Part shown: positions 26,626 to 31,417 of the stretch, piece by piece
How the letters are laid out: every line of letters starts with the position of its first letter
Position numbering within the stretch: position 1 is the stretch's first letter
Virus record (IMG/VR): IMGVR_UViG_3300005613_000271
Span: 1 to 31,417 of that record
Strand: one strand, 5' to 3'
DNA: 31,417 bases
From: a virus
Position numbers and translations under genes: made by a program
Notes under the pieces: model-generated
Seen by the model: the letters and a program-made list of their open reading frames with translations, nothing else
Told to the model about the DNA's origin: nothing
The model's database searches: none

Positions 26626-27169
26626 TCTTTTTAATTACACCATCTACGAAATTTTCATTTTCACGCCAGAAGCGCATTCGCTGGTATTGGTCCTGAAAAA
26701 TATAAACATCAATACAGTAACGCGTCCCAATAATCTTTTCAATAAAAAGATATGGCGCACCCTCACCATAGTTCTCAGCCATCTTCTGTGCTATCTTCGG
26801 AATTTCTCTGTCATCAGTGCTTCCGACAACACTGAGTATCCCACATTTGTACCTGGCAGCATCCATCTTACTGTCATTACTCATCAATGTAAGAGTCCTT
26901 GGGAATTTTTCTTTTATATCCATAACCTCATCATCGTTATTAATATTAAAGCTTTGGGAAAAAAGATAATCTACGCTCTTGCTTACCCGTAGCTTGTAAT
27001 CATGTTGTATCCTTTGCTCATCTCGAATTATATACCTGTCCAAACGAGACTGGACAGATTCGTGCATAAAGAGGCGATGAAGGTACCCCATAGAGGATAC
27101 CTTCACATTGAAATTCGCAATCCTTAAATGCTTGCGAACCTTCCTTGCTAACCTCTTTAGCAGTCCCAT
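26603..27169 (-). CDS. Hypothetical basic protein, 188 aa
   Basis: The N-terminal ~40 residues are strongly basic (MGLLKRLARKVRKHLRIAN), followed by a mixed alpha/beta body with no recognised motif. The ATG at 27,169 lies one base after the TAA of the preceding gene and is preferred over an upstream start at 27,226, which would overlap that gene by 56 bases. The 3' end overlaps the next gene. The basic head may bind nucleic acid or membrane, which cannot be decided here. Confidence 0.7.
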   Translation of the reverse strand: MGLLKRLARKVRKHLRIANFNVKVSSMGYLHRLFMHESVQSRLDRYIIRDEQRIQHDYKLRVSKSVDYLFSQSFNINNDDEVMDIKEKFPRTLTLMSNDSKMDAARYKCGILSVVGSTDDREIPKIAQKMAENYGEGAPYLFIEKIIGTRYCIDVYIFQDQYQRMRFWRENENFVDGVIKKNVYYEAK

Positions 27170-27170
27170 A

Positions 27171-27563
27171 TTACATGGGCGGTGGCGGCTGAGTAGCCAA
27201 ATTCTTGCGGTAAATAGCCTCGTCAATACCAGCAGCTACAAGACCAATGAGCCCCTGGAAAAATTTGGAACTCGCCGTAGGACTCTTGAAAAAACCCAGC
27301 TTGGGAATCTGATTGCTCAACACGTTGAGCTCGGCCTGAGCCGCCTCAAGATCCTCGTTCTCACAAGCAATGACAAAACGATCTACCTCGTCATGATAAC
27401 CCTGCTCAATATAACGGGCCAACAACTGTGAATCGATTGCCTTGATTACAAAAGGACCGGCAATGTCAGCCCCTACCTCCAGCAACCCCTTGAACGGAGT
27501 TGCCTTGTCTAACAAATCCTTTAGAAAATCAAAGGACTGGTCACTTAAAACCATTAAACTCAT
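27171..27563 (-). CDS. Hypothetical protein with Pro-rich end, 130 aa
   Basis: A mostly helical protein with a central acidic amphipathic helix (ACENEDLEAAQAELNVL) and moderately hydrophobic segments on each side, ending in a short Pro-rich tail. No family is recognised. It follows a small gene after 22 bases and is followed without gap by the 188-residue gene. The hydrophobic segments may associate with membrane. Confidence 0.68.
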   Translation of the reverse strand: MSLMVLSDQSFDFLKDLLDKATPFKGLLEVGADIAGPFVIKAIDSQLLARYIEQGYHDEVDRFVIACENEDLEAAQAELNVLSNQIPKLGFFKSPTASSKFFQGLIGLVAAGIDEAIYRKNLATQPPPPM

Positions 27564-27585
27564 AACACAAAATTTTAAATTAGTA

Positions 27586-27756
27586 CTAATATAATTGCCG
27601 AATGCCGAAGTCCCGACACCCGTCGATCTTTATCTTCTTCTTGTCCTCTATCATCGCACAAACACGCGAAAGACGACTGGACTTGGTCACTATGTGACTG
27701 TGAAACTTCTTACCATCAGGACCTATGCCCCAATACTCAAATGTATTCTTGCTCAT
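27586..27756 (-). CDS. Small hypothetical protein, 56 aa
   Basis: A short basic soluble protein with a possible beta-hairpin (EYWGIGPDGKKFHSHIV) and a Lys-rich end. The ATG at 27,756 is preferred because it follows the preceding TAG stop by four bases; starts further upstream would lie inside the preceding gene. No family is recognised. Confidence 0.6.
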   Translation of the reverse strand: MSKNTFEYWGIGPDGKKFHSHIVTKSSRLSRVCAMIEDKKKIKIDGCRDFGIRQLY

Positions 27757-27760
27757 AATG

Positions 27761-28237
27761 CTAAAATCTTTTCTCATAATACCCACGCTGGGCAATCTGA
27801 CTGGCTATCTGCTCACAATTACCACATGTGCACCCCGTAGGACAATTAACGTAAACCCTAAGACTTGTACTAACAGGCTGATAAGGCACAGTAGTTTTAG
27901 CACCCTGCATAGCCAGATTACGATCAGTCTTCATCATAGCCTTCCTGCTCTCCCGATCATAACCACCGTCAACAGCAAACTTGCCCACAGTCAACGCCGT
28001 CCCCATCATCGCATCCAACGCCCCCAAAACAACCAACACCCCAGCAGGCGCACCAAAACCACTCGCCACAGCTAAACCACCACTTACCAATATTAACCCC
28101 AAACCACACCAGCGAGCCAATACCTTGAAAAACCTCGGACTGGGAGCACGTAACCGATCATATGCCTCACTCTCATAACGCAACCTGCGGTCAAGATCCT
28201 TTAAACCCTTTCCCCCTTTTATTATTATCTCTCTCAT
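27761..28237 (-). CDS. Two-TM membrane protein with Cys cluster, 158 aa
   Basis: A basic N-terminal region (about 1-35) precedes two adjacent Gly/Ala/Val-rich hydrophobic helices (about 40-60 and 63-86). The C-terminal part contains four closely spaced Cys residues at 132, 136, 138 and 141 (CPTGCTCGNC), which could bind zinc or a metal cluster. The start overlaps the preceding stop by four bases (ATGA). Small membrane proteins with a metal-binding tail may anchor DNA or replication factors, or act in host takeover. The function is unknown. Codon usage is markedly G/T-rich on the coding strand. Confidence 0.7.
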   Translation of the reverse strand: MREIIIKGGKGLKDLDRRLRYESEAYDRLRAPSPRFFKVLARWCGLGLILVSGGLAVASGFGAPAGVLVVLGALDAMMGTALTVGKFAVDGGYDRESRKAMMKTDRNLAMQGAKTTVPYQPVSTSLRVYVNCPTGCTCGNCEQIASQIAQRGYYEKRF

Positions 28238-28692
28238 TGTTTGTAAAAATTATCCTTAGTCATGAAATTAATGTCCGAATATACCTCAATAACAGGCATA
28301 CCAAAAGACGCCACAACCCGCGTATTGAAATAAAACCTGTCAGTGAACAATACTATCCCATCATTACCAGTAGGCATCCTCCCCTCACGCTCCAGAAAAC
28401 CCGATAACGTAAATATAGAACCGCCATTAACCGAATCAATCAAACAAACCCCACCCCTGCTGTAAACAATAACCATCAACATCTCCTCTATATGACGATG
28501 AATAACATTAGACATTAAACCATCATCACCAATAGGAGTACTCGTCAGAATAGACTGAGAGCAACCTAACCCATATAAAAAAACATTTAACGGATGCACT
28601 AAAGCATCATAGAAATTCTTTACAAAACCATCATCTATAGCAGCACGTAACTCACCAGGAGCCCTATCTGCCCCCAACTTCGTGTTCTCCAT
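28234..28692 (-). CDS. Hypothetical protein, 152 aa
   Basis: A soluble alpha/beta protein with no recognised motif, with several Gly-rich turns and hydrophobic strands (MLMVIVYS, GIVLFTDRFYF). The ATG at 28,692 overlaps the preceding gene by 29 bases and is preferred. An earlier ATG at 28,755 would add a strongly hydrophobic leader (VLLWLLLVLL) but would overlap the preceding gene by 92 bases. If the longer form is made, the protein would be membrane-anchored. Confidence 0.68.
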   Translation of the reverse strand: MENTKLGADRAPGELRAAIDDGFVKNFYDALVHPLNVFLYGLGCSQSILTSTPIGDDGLMSNVIHRHIEEMLMVIVYSRGGVCLIDSVNGGSIFTLSGFLEREGRMPTGNDGIVLFTDRFYFNTRVVASFGMPVIEVYSDINFMTKDNFYKQ

Positions 28693-28885
28693 ATATCTGC
28701 CTCTTGTAATCCTCCTCAGCAACACCAAAAGCAACCACAACAGCACGCAAGTCATCTATCAAAATGTCATGCGCACTATCATCAGTCAATAACGTCACAT
28801 ATAAAGGATTGTTTAAATTCTCATTAGTGAATACCAACGAATCCCTACCATCATCAGTATCCACGTCTACCTCTATTCGCATCAT
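28664..28885 (-). CDS. First gene of the leftward array, hypothetical, 73 aa
   Basis: A short acidic protein (many Asp, Glu, Val). The start is set by the promoter: its -7 box at 28,910-28,903 places transcription initiation near 28,896, so an ATG at 28,918 would be upstream of the RNA, leaving tandem ATGs at 28,885 and 28,882. The leader would be only about 11-14 bases. The product is small and unrecognised. As the first gene it may be expressed early. Confidence 0.65.
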   Translation of the reverse strand: MMRIEVDVDTDDGRDSLVFTNENLNNPLYVTLLTDDSAHDILIDDLRAVVVAFGVAEEDYKRQIYGEHEVGGR

Positions 28886-28902
28886 ACCCAATTTTAATAC
28901 CC

Positions 28903-28934
28903 CAAATATACAACACACTCAACACATATCCAAA
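28903..28934 (-). promoter_or_regulatory. Strong Bacteroidetes-type promoter for the leftward array
   Basis: Read leftward, TTTG at 28,934-28,931 is followed after 20 bases by TATATTTG at 28,910-28,903, matching the Bacteroidetes -33 TTTG / -7 TAnnTTTG consensus exactly. It precedes 32 same-direction genes and is the only strong match found in front of that array, so it is likely used by host RNA polymerase. Confidence 0.8.
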
Positions 28935-28956
28935 TACTATTTCCATTATTTGTTAA

Positions 28957-29134
28957 CTTTTACGGAATTTCTCGCTTTTAAGACCGAAATATGGACGGAT
29001 GAGGTCAGTAGGCACTTTTGAGGGGTAGGGTACCTGGAATTGGGTGGGGGGGGTCTTTTTTTTGTGGAGCTGAAGAGACTCCTTTATTATCTTTTTTATA
29101 GACGATATTGTCACAGTATTTAATCTGTATAGTT
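28957..29134. other. Non-coding hub between divergent arms, candidate origin region
   Basis: No gene is visible between the leftward promoter and the rightward zinc-ribbon gene. Strand composition changes sharply here: A/C-rich on the + strand to the left and G/T-rich to the right. It also holds a G-rich tract (29,022-29,053, with a run of eight G) followed by eight T. Replication-origin function is inferred from the composition switch and the flanking replication-type genes. No iterons were found, and no convincing rightward promoter for the first + gene (the closest is TATCTTTT near 29,088). Confidence 0.45.
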
Positions 29135-29278
29135 ATGAGAGAGTTTTGTATCAAATGCGGTGAGTACATCGGTGAGGGTACGACACCGTACTGCGAGGAC
29201 TGTTATGATTACGCTGTCAGTGATAGCTATTCTAAGCTAAAAGAAAGAGAAAGGCTATGGTTCGGTCATTGGCAGTAG
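29135..29278 (+). CDS. Zinc-ribbon peptide, 47 aa
   Basis: An ATG at 29,135 opens a short frame with two CxxC knuckles, FCIKCGEY (Cys5, Cys8) and YCEDCYDY (Cys20, Cys23), followed by an acidic/aromatic linker and a Lys/Glu/Arg helix with a Trp-rich end. The spacing is typical of a single zinc ribbon, often found in small nucleic-acid-binding or transcription-associated phage proteins. An intrinsic terminator follows six bases after the stop. It is the first rightward gene beside the hub. Its target is unknown. Confidence 0.72.
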   Translation: MREFCIKCGEYIGEGTTPYCEDCYDYAVSDSYSKLKERERLWFGHWQ

Positions 29279-29283
29279 GTGAT

Positions 29284-29305
29284 AAGGCGCATGGTGCGCC
29301 TTTTT
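29284..29305 (+). terminator. Intrinsic terminator after the zinc-ribbon gene
   Basis: An 8-bp stem (AAGGCGCA with TGCGCCTT, 3-base loop) ends in five T residues. As it lies between two same-direction genes without a visible promoter in the 29-base gap that follows, it may be leaky and set a low level for the next gene. Confidence 0.85.
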
Positions 29306-29334
29306 GTTTATCCTTATTCTTAAAACAAACTATC

Positions 29335-29598
29335 ATGGATATAAAAGAGTTCTTCAAAGGCCTTGAACAGGACAAAACAGCAGACAGCATCAAGTCAAAT
29401 GCAGAGGTACGCATTAGAATTGCTGAGGATAAGTATATGGATGTGTATGTACTAAGTCCTCTGGATATGGAAAAGTTTTGCAAGTTGTACAAAGATGAAA
29501 TAAAGGGTGAGATTGGCAGGGAGTTGTATGACTTGTTTATGCAAATAGACGACGATAAAATACACAGATACCTATTAAAGTATTTCTATCAAGACTAA
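29335..29598 (+). CDS. Hypothetical protein, 87 aa
   Basis: A short acidic, Lys/Asp/Glu-rich protein with a central beta-type strand (EVRIRIAEDKYMDVYVL) and a C-terminal helix (LYDLFMQIDDDKIHRYLLKY). The ATG at 29,335 is preferred; an upstream start would read through the terminator hairpin. No family is recognised. It lies between two intrinsic terminators, so it forms its own expression unit. Confidence 0.72.
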   Translation: MDIKEFFKGLEQDKTADSIKSNAEVRIRIAEDKYMDVYVLSPLDMEKFCKLYKDEIKGEIGRELYDLFMQIDDDKIHRYLLKYFYQD

Positions 29599-29611
29599 TG
29601 CCTGTTCTCTT

Positions 29612-29637
29612 AACACTCCTCGCGGAGTGTTTTTTTT
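29612..29637 (+). terminator. Intrinsic terminator after the 87-residue gene
   Basis: An 8-bp stem (AACACTCC with GGAGTGTT, 4-base TCGC loop) runs into seven or eight T residues. It is a strong, classic hairpin, 13 bases after the stop codon. Confidence 0.92.
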
Positions 29638-29775
29638 CTCCTTTCCCATGCATGCCCGTGCCCGTGCATATCCGCCGGCTGCAGGAGGCATAGCAGGCGT
29701 AAATTATCCTTTTTATAAAGCCAAACAGATAGGCTTGGTATATCTGTAATTGTTTAATCCATTAATCTAGAGCAT
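29638..29775. other. Non-coding region before the SSB-like gene
   Basis: The left part (29,647-29,700) is GC-rich with short direct repeats (CCCGTG twice in a row) and palindromes (CATGCATG, GCCGGC). The right part is A/T-rich and includes TATATCTG at 29,739-29,746, one mismatch from the -7 box TAnnTTTG but without a good -33 element at 19-21 bases. A promoter for the SSB-like gene is expected here, since a strong terminator lies just upstream. Confidence 0.4.
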
Positions 29776-30363
29776 ATGGATTTATTGAAATTCAAATCTG
29801 GTGCGGTTGACAGGACTGCCAATCTGTTACCAGTCGGTAGGCACGACGTGCGTATCGCCAGGGCGATTATCGTAACTGATCGCATGAAAGACCTTCAGGG
29901 TACTCTTAAGACAGAGGCCGAACTGAAGGCCAAGGGCGTAGACTACAAGGATGTGGTTCAGCAGCTCGCCATCACATTCACCCGCAAGGGCGGAGGAGTG
30001 CTAACGCACAGGTATAACACCGCGGGCTTTGAGCGTTACGCAGAGCTTGAAGATACCACTGGATACTTCTGCTCCGCTCACCCCGAGGGATACGCCATCG
30101 ACGAAGAGTCATTCGAACGCGTTGTCGATCCTGAAAGGGAAAAGCAGTGTGAGAACATCCTGAACGAGCTCTTCGAGGCTGCTGGTCTTGAGCACGGCTC
30201 GAGCTACCAGGACCTGGAGGGATGCGAGCTCTCCATCGAGGTGTACCACGACATTTGGGAGGGTCGCGAGATCCCCAAGGTCAGGGCACCAAGAAAGGCC
30301 GGATACTCTTCCGTTGGCGTCGTAGAGACAGCCACCATCGAAGAGGAAGAGGCAGACTTCTAA
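29776..30363 (+). CDS. SSB-like single-stranded DNA-binding protein, 195 aa
   Basis: The protein has a beta-rich body (about 15-165) and an acidic C-terminal tip that ends EEEEADF, like the acidic-plus-Phe tail used by SSB proteins to recruit replication partners. The body lacks a motif that I can match to a named SSB family, so the call rests mainly on the tip and context (next to a RepL-like gene and the compositional switch). Its codon use is distinctly richer in G and C at third positions than that of its neighbours, consistent with high expression or a separate origin. Its own terminator follows the gene. Confidence 0.6.
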   Translation: MDLLKFKSGAVDRTANLLPVGRHDVRIARAIIVTDRMKDLQGTLKTEAELKAKGVDYKDVVQQLAITFTRKGGGVLTHRYNTAGFERYAELEDTTGYFCSAHPEGYAIDEESFERVVDPEREKQCENILNELFEAAGLEHGSSYQDLEGCELSIEVYHDIWEGREIPKVRAPRKAGYSSVGVVETATIEEEEADF

Positions 30364-30381
30364 CAGCCCAGTGCTGATACT

Positions 30382-30409
30382 AAAAACCCCCACTAAGGGG
30401 GTTTTTTTT
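30382..30409 (+). terminator. Intrinsic terminator after the SSB-like gene
   Basis: A 10-bp stem (AAAAACCCCC with GGGGGTTTTT, 5-base loop) is followed by more T residues to 30,409. The stem also has an A-run on its left side, so it may act in both directions and block leftward transcription from the RepL-like unit. Confidence 0.92.
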
Positions 30410-30593
30410 GCCAAGATTGCCAATACGAGTGAAATAGATGATAAGAGGAATGATGTGACAAATATACAATAAAATTATTCCCTTTCCAAATGCATGTTAC
30501 CCTTTTTTTATTTTAGGCAGTTGTTAATAACTTTTAATAACTCATGTATCCTACTAAAAACCCATACTAGCGAATATATGCATATTTTGAACA

Positions 30594-30625
30594 TTTGACT
30601 TTCTCATTTATTTTCGCTAACTTTG
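30594..30625 (+). promoter_or_regulatory. Strong Bacteroidetes-type promoter in the non-coding region
   Basis: TTTG at 30,594-30,597 is followed after 20 bases by TAACTTTG at 30,618-30,625, a perfect -33/-7 match with the same spacing as the main leftward promoter. Initiation is predicted near 30,632. No convincing + strand gene follows, so the transcript is probably non-coding and antisense to the 3' end of the RepL-like gene. Confidence 0.75.
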
Positions 30626-30631
30626 CTGTGC

Positions 30632-30760
30632 GTGGGAGCGCTAGCGTCGGGGGATACGCGGCACATGGGAGCTGTTCTTGGCCCCGCCTCCCGGGTTGTG
30701 AGCCTTTCTGCTTTTCGGGTGCTATGCTATTTTGTTCGCATTTCATTTTTCCACGGTATT
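30632..30760 (+). ncRNA. Candidate structured non-coding RNA
   Basis: It begins at the predicted start of the promoter at 30,594-30,625. The first ~90 bases are GC-rich against an A/T-rich surround. GCGT (30,630-30,633) can pair with ACGC (30,656-30,659), and two GGGAG blocks (30,634-30,638 and 30,667-30,671) compete for one CTCCC (30,688-30,692), giving two alternative folds. The 3' end is uncertain: weak stems and T-rich runs lie at 30,740-30,785. The overlap with the 3' end of the convergent RepL-like gene suggests antisense control. It is not a tRNA. Confidence 0.45.
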
Positions 30761-31141
30761 TCTTTTTTCTTGTCCGTCTTTTTTGAGGGTAACGATCATT
30801 TGTATGGTGTTGTTGCTTGTGAGCAGTTTATCCTGGATGAAGAATGTCATTGGTTGTGTTGAGCGGGCGATGAGGTTATGGTGTATGAGTTCGCTAAGGG
30901 CTTTGTATGTGGTATCGGGGGATTTGAATGGCAGGTTATTTTTGTCCAGGGTGATGGTGTGGGTATTGTGGTTAGTGGTTATATGCAGGAGCATGTGGGA
31001 TGCTTTAGGGGAGAGGTTGAACCATGCTGTGAGCAGGCGGGTTATGTCCCTGGGTGTTTTGGGGTATTGTTGGTGGAATTCGGTTATTTGTTTAGTGAGT
31101 GGTGATTCCTGGTACTTGGTATGTTCTTTAAATGATTTCAT
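30743..31141 (-). CDS. RepL-like winged-helix replication protein, 132 aa
   Basis: The C-terminal half reads as a winged helix: a helix TTYKALSELIHHNLIARS, then a wing with TFFIQDKLLTSNNTIQMIV. The L-x2-L-x3-N/G-L-I-A-R-S-T-x-P-x-x-F-F-I pattern recalls plasmid RepL initiator proteins, which occur in some crAss-like phages. The N-terminal half is Thr/His/Asn/Pro-rich, reflecting an A/C-rich coding strand that runs against the local strand bias. The gene is 11 bases downstream of the 72-residue gene. A wHTH regulator of another family is the alternative. Confidence 0.6.
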   Translation of the reverse strand: MKSFKEHTKYQESPLTKQITEFHQQYPKTPRDITRLLTAWFNLSPKASHMLLHITTNHNTHTITLDKNNLPFKSPDTTYKALSELIHHNLIARSTQPMTFFIQDKLLTSNNTIQMIVTLKKDGQEKRNTVEK

Positions 31142-31152
31142 AGTTATGCATG

Positions 31153-31371
31153 TTATTGTGAATATTTCTGTCGTGTTGTTGGTGTGACTGGTTTTTTGTA
31201 TATTAGGATTACTTCATTGAGGGGATTTCCGTTGGCAGCTTTTTCGAGGTATATTATGTTGATCATTTCCCACCGGGTTGGTTTTTCTTCTTGCTCCAGT
31301 TTTTTGAGGTGATCTATCAGCCTGGTGATATGCACCATCTCGTGTTTATATATCCAGTATTGTTTTTCCAT
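31153..31371 (-). CDS. Small hypothetical protein, 72 aa
   Basis: A short helical, charged protein (RLIDHLKKLEQEEKPTRWEMI) without a recognised family. It follows the promoter at the right edge almost without a leader (about 4 bases) and is followed after 11 bases by the RepL-like gene. It may be a small regulator of replication, but no motif shows this. Confidence 0.62.
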   Translation of the reverse strand: MEKQYWIYKHEMVHITRLIDHLKKLEQEEKPTRWEMINIIYLEKAANGNPLNEVILIYKKPVTPTTRQKYSQ

Positions 31372-31381
31372 TTTATGCTTG

Positions 31382-31412
31382 CAAATATAGAAAAAATATC
31401 CTACATTTGCCA
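31382..31412 (-). promoter_or_regulatory. Promoter of the RepL-like unit
   Basis: Read leftward, TATATTTG at 31,389-31,382 is an exact -7 box; the -33 region (TGGC, 19 bases upstream) is weak. Initiation near 31,375 gives an almost leaderless mRNA. On the other strand TACATTTG at 31,392-31,399 is also a perfect -7 box, pointing out of the window. Confidence 0.6.
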
Positions 31413-31417
31413 GGTTT

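Noticed and set aside
28693-28755. Hydrophobic leader for the 152-residue gene from an ATG at 28,755
   Set aside because: It is fully inside the preceding gene, whose acidic C-terminus explains the complementary hydrophobic frame. Kept only as an alternative.
30595-31187. Several + strand frames across the GC-rich segment and the RepL-like gene
   Set aside because: They have Trp/Cys/Val-rich, unprotein-like composition and overlap each other. The opposite-strand RepL-like frame has a plausible winged-helix pattern. The upstream promoter is better explained by a non-coding RNA.
1-31417. Stop-codon reassignment (TAG read as Gln), known in some crAss-like phages
   Set aside because: The scaffold-like gene, the exported repeat protein and small genes end at TAG right before the next start, and virion genes are complete under the standard code.
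1-31417. CRISPR array, tRNA genes, insertion sequences, integrase or reverse transcriptase cassette
   Set aside because: No regularly spaced repeats, no cloverleaf with a GGTTCRA-type arm, no transposase or integrase motifs, and no template/variable repeat pair were seen by eye.

Overview
This window is part of a tailed, podovirus-type phage that infects a Bacteroidetes host. The phage assignment rests on TerL, portal, scaffold-like, major capsid, tail-ring, holin and amidase genes packed head to tail in one direction. The Bacteroidetes assignment rests on promoters of the form TTTG-N20-TAnnTTTG, the near absence of Shine-Dalgarno sites, and a signal peptide ending in an Ala-Arg-Ser|Gln type site. 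Gene order (TerL, portal, scaffold, capsid, small ring proteins, a ~1,340-residue tail protein, then large ejection-type proteins) resembles crAss-like phages (Crassvirales) or a related lineage. The capsid protein itself is not one I recognise, so family placement is an inference. Genes end at TAA, TAG and TGA, so I see no stop-codon reassignment.

Layout. (1) 1-28,885 is a leftward array of 32 genes read from one strong promoter at about 28,934-28,903. In transcription order it holds small unknown and membrane proteins (28,885-25,831), a PD-(D/E)XK nuclease (25,791), a small envelope module (single-TM peptide, lipoprotein, exported fibre-like repeat protein; 24,664-23,242), a packaging and head block (putative small terminase, TerL, portal, acidic scaffold-like protein, major capsid protein, further head proteins; 22,803-11,985), a lysis insert (beta-rich protein, holin, amidase; 11,916-10,127), tail-ring proteins and a giant tail protein (10,130-4,109), and three ejection/cargo-type proteins, the last running off the left edge. 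(2) 28,886-29,134 is a non-coding hub between divergent transcripts. (3) 29,135-30,363 holds three short rightward units, each with its own intrinsic terminator: a 47-residue zinc-ribbon peptide, an 87-residue unknown, and an SSB-like protein with an acidic C-terminal tip. (4) 30,410-30,742 is non-coding but carries a near-perfect rightward promoter followed by a GC-rich, foldable segment. (5) 30,743-31,371 holds two leftward genes, one RepL-like, with their own promoter at the right edge.

How it fits together. The SSB-like, RepL-like and nuclease genes lie beside a sharp strand-composition switch near 29,000: A+C-rich on the + strand to the left, G+T-rich to the right. The RepL-like gene is transcribed against this bias, so the switch is not simply a coding-strand effect. 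A bidirectional replication origin between the two transcription arms is my leading interpretation. In the structural array, the capsid gene and a 388-residue virion-type gene share a distinctive arrangement: a perfect hairpin before the gene and an intrinsic terminator after it. This suggests local control of the most abundant virion mRNAs inside one long operon.
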